This document shows positions 31,957 through 32,526 of a stretch of DNA of 32,526 bases, one piece after another. The translations under genes and the position numbers were made by a program. The number at the start of each line of letters is the position of its first letter. Position 1 is the first letter of the stretch. Origin of the DNA: Oscillospiraceae bacterium (GTDB lineage: Bacteria > Bacillota > Clostridia > Oscillospirales > Oscillospiraceae); assembly GCA_017541825.1 (NCBI GenBank), contig JAFXYJ010000095.1, positions 1-32,526 of the forward strand. Reading direction: 5' to 3'. The notes below the pieces were generated by a model, which searched no databases, was not told the DNA's origin, and saw only the letters and a program-made list of their open reading frames with translations.

Positions 31957-32526
31957 CCGGGGTTATACCATTCAGCTCCATTGTCGGTGCTTGTCCTAGG
32001 TAATGCGCTTCTTTTTTTGCGTATCTTTCTTTTGAAAAGCCCAAAAGAAAGATACGCGAGAAAGAAAAGGCTCGGTGCAGGATTGCAGGCGGCAGCCTCT
32101 TAAGTCTATCACTCAAAAGACTGCTGCGCCGCCGGTCGCGCCACCCCGCTTGCGCTCCGGCGCTTGGCGGGCAGTGAGTTTAGTGTTGCCTCTCACCTTG
32201 CTCCCGCGGGTGCGGGAAAACTAACGGCGTACCGTCTTGCGGTAGGTGCGCTTCTTGAAGCGCCCGTACATCGTCAACTCACGCACTACGCAGCGCCGGG
32301 CGTAGGCGGACGCCTAATTATACCGCCCACGCAGCGCCGGAGCGAAAACCCCCGTTCACAAAAACGCAGCCGCACAGCGGAAGGCCGAAGTTGTCGACGA
32401 GGCCCGCAGCGACAGCGCGGCTGTGTTTTTGAAAGGACGAGCAGCGGAGTGAATGAGCTTTCGAGCCTGCGAGGAAGCGAACGATACGGAGCTTGCGAGG
32501 ACGCGAAAAGACCTGCAAAAATGCGA
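31957..32526 (+). mobile_element. Long non-coding element B, truncated by the end of the window
   Basis: The left end (CCGGGGTTATACCATTCAG, then CTCCATTGTCGGT and AGGTAATGCGC) matches that of element A. The 16-bp hairpin GCGTATCTTTCTTTTG (32019-32034) with its complement (32042-32057) is identical to that in A. CGCTTGCGCTCCGGCGCTTGG follows in both, with near identity. A middle part (about 32210-32320) is not in A, and A's GTCATTCCGAGCG insert is missing. The block 32326-32526 is conserved. The right end lies outside the window. No gene is seen in the 707 bases after trxB. Confidence 0.8.
32326..32526. repeat. ~200-nt block conserved between the two long elements (copy 2)
   Basis: The partner of 8319-8530, starting CCCACGCAGCGCCGGAGCG and ending AAAATGCGA. 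It keeps the same long stem (CAAAAACGCAGCCGC facing GCGGCTGTGTTTTTG). The 11-base insertion of copy 1 is absent. The window stops inside the repeat. Confidence 0.75.

Overview
The window looks like a piece of chromosome from a high-GC, low-copy-repeat Firmicute of the class Clostridia, most likely an Oscillospirales gut bacterium. The basis is the gene order gdpP-rplI-dnaB-tilS-hpt-ftsH, Gram-positive style AGGAGG ribosome sites, an ECF transporter subunit, an S-layer homology protein, a methylglyoxal synthase and a GC-rich codon bias. The taxonomic call is inference. Almost everything is chromosomal housekeeping or ordinary accessory metabolism. I see no phage, plasmid, defence island, CRISPR array, tRNA or rRNA.

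Layout. 1-6613: a minus-strand operon runs from a clear promoter (6585-6613) through gdpP (c-di-AMP phosphodiesterase), rplI, dnaB, tilS, hpt and the 5' part of ftsH, which leaves the window at base 1. A cluster of hairpins sits between gdpP and rplI. 6732-8693: a sugar-nucleotide pyrophosphorylase gene interrupted by an in-frame TAG, followed by a 753-bp non-coding element with terminal inverted repeats. 8707-11778: a small lipoprotein; a truncated MocR/GntR regulator lacking the PLP lysine, divergent from an ECF-transporter S component (possibly vitamin B6); and a zinc-ribbon membrane protein. 12084-15359: minus-strand murI, a MATE exporter and pfkA. 15524-18642: plus-strand homocysteine methyltransferase, M32 carboxypeptidase and mgsA. 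18689-20344: a 51-aa membrane peptide, then an ECF sigma factor with a recognisable ECF-type promoter in front of it and a probable membrane anti-sigma factor. 20409-23877: an unknown protein, a DUF1576-type membrane protein and a D-aminoacylase-type amidohydrolase. 24016-26389: a metal P-type ATPase with a small DUF6110-like partner, preceded by iterated 32-bp-spaced sites. 26629-28644: nucleotidyltransferase, greA and a CYTH-domain protein. 28904-31819: an SLH-domain surface protein and a thioredoxin-reductase-like flavoprotein.

The most unusual content is non-coding. One repeat family occurs at four places (7801-8642, 11814-11997, 28685-28754, 31912-32526). Its ends carry an inverted motif built on CAGCTCCATTGTCGGT. 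Two long copies share a perfect 16-bp hairpin and a strongly conserved ~200-nt block; two short copies are little more than paired ends. None encodes a transposase. The last long copy runs off the end of the window. This family, the degenerate MocR protein and the probable regulatory palindromes and iterons are the points most worth following up.
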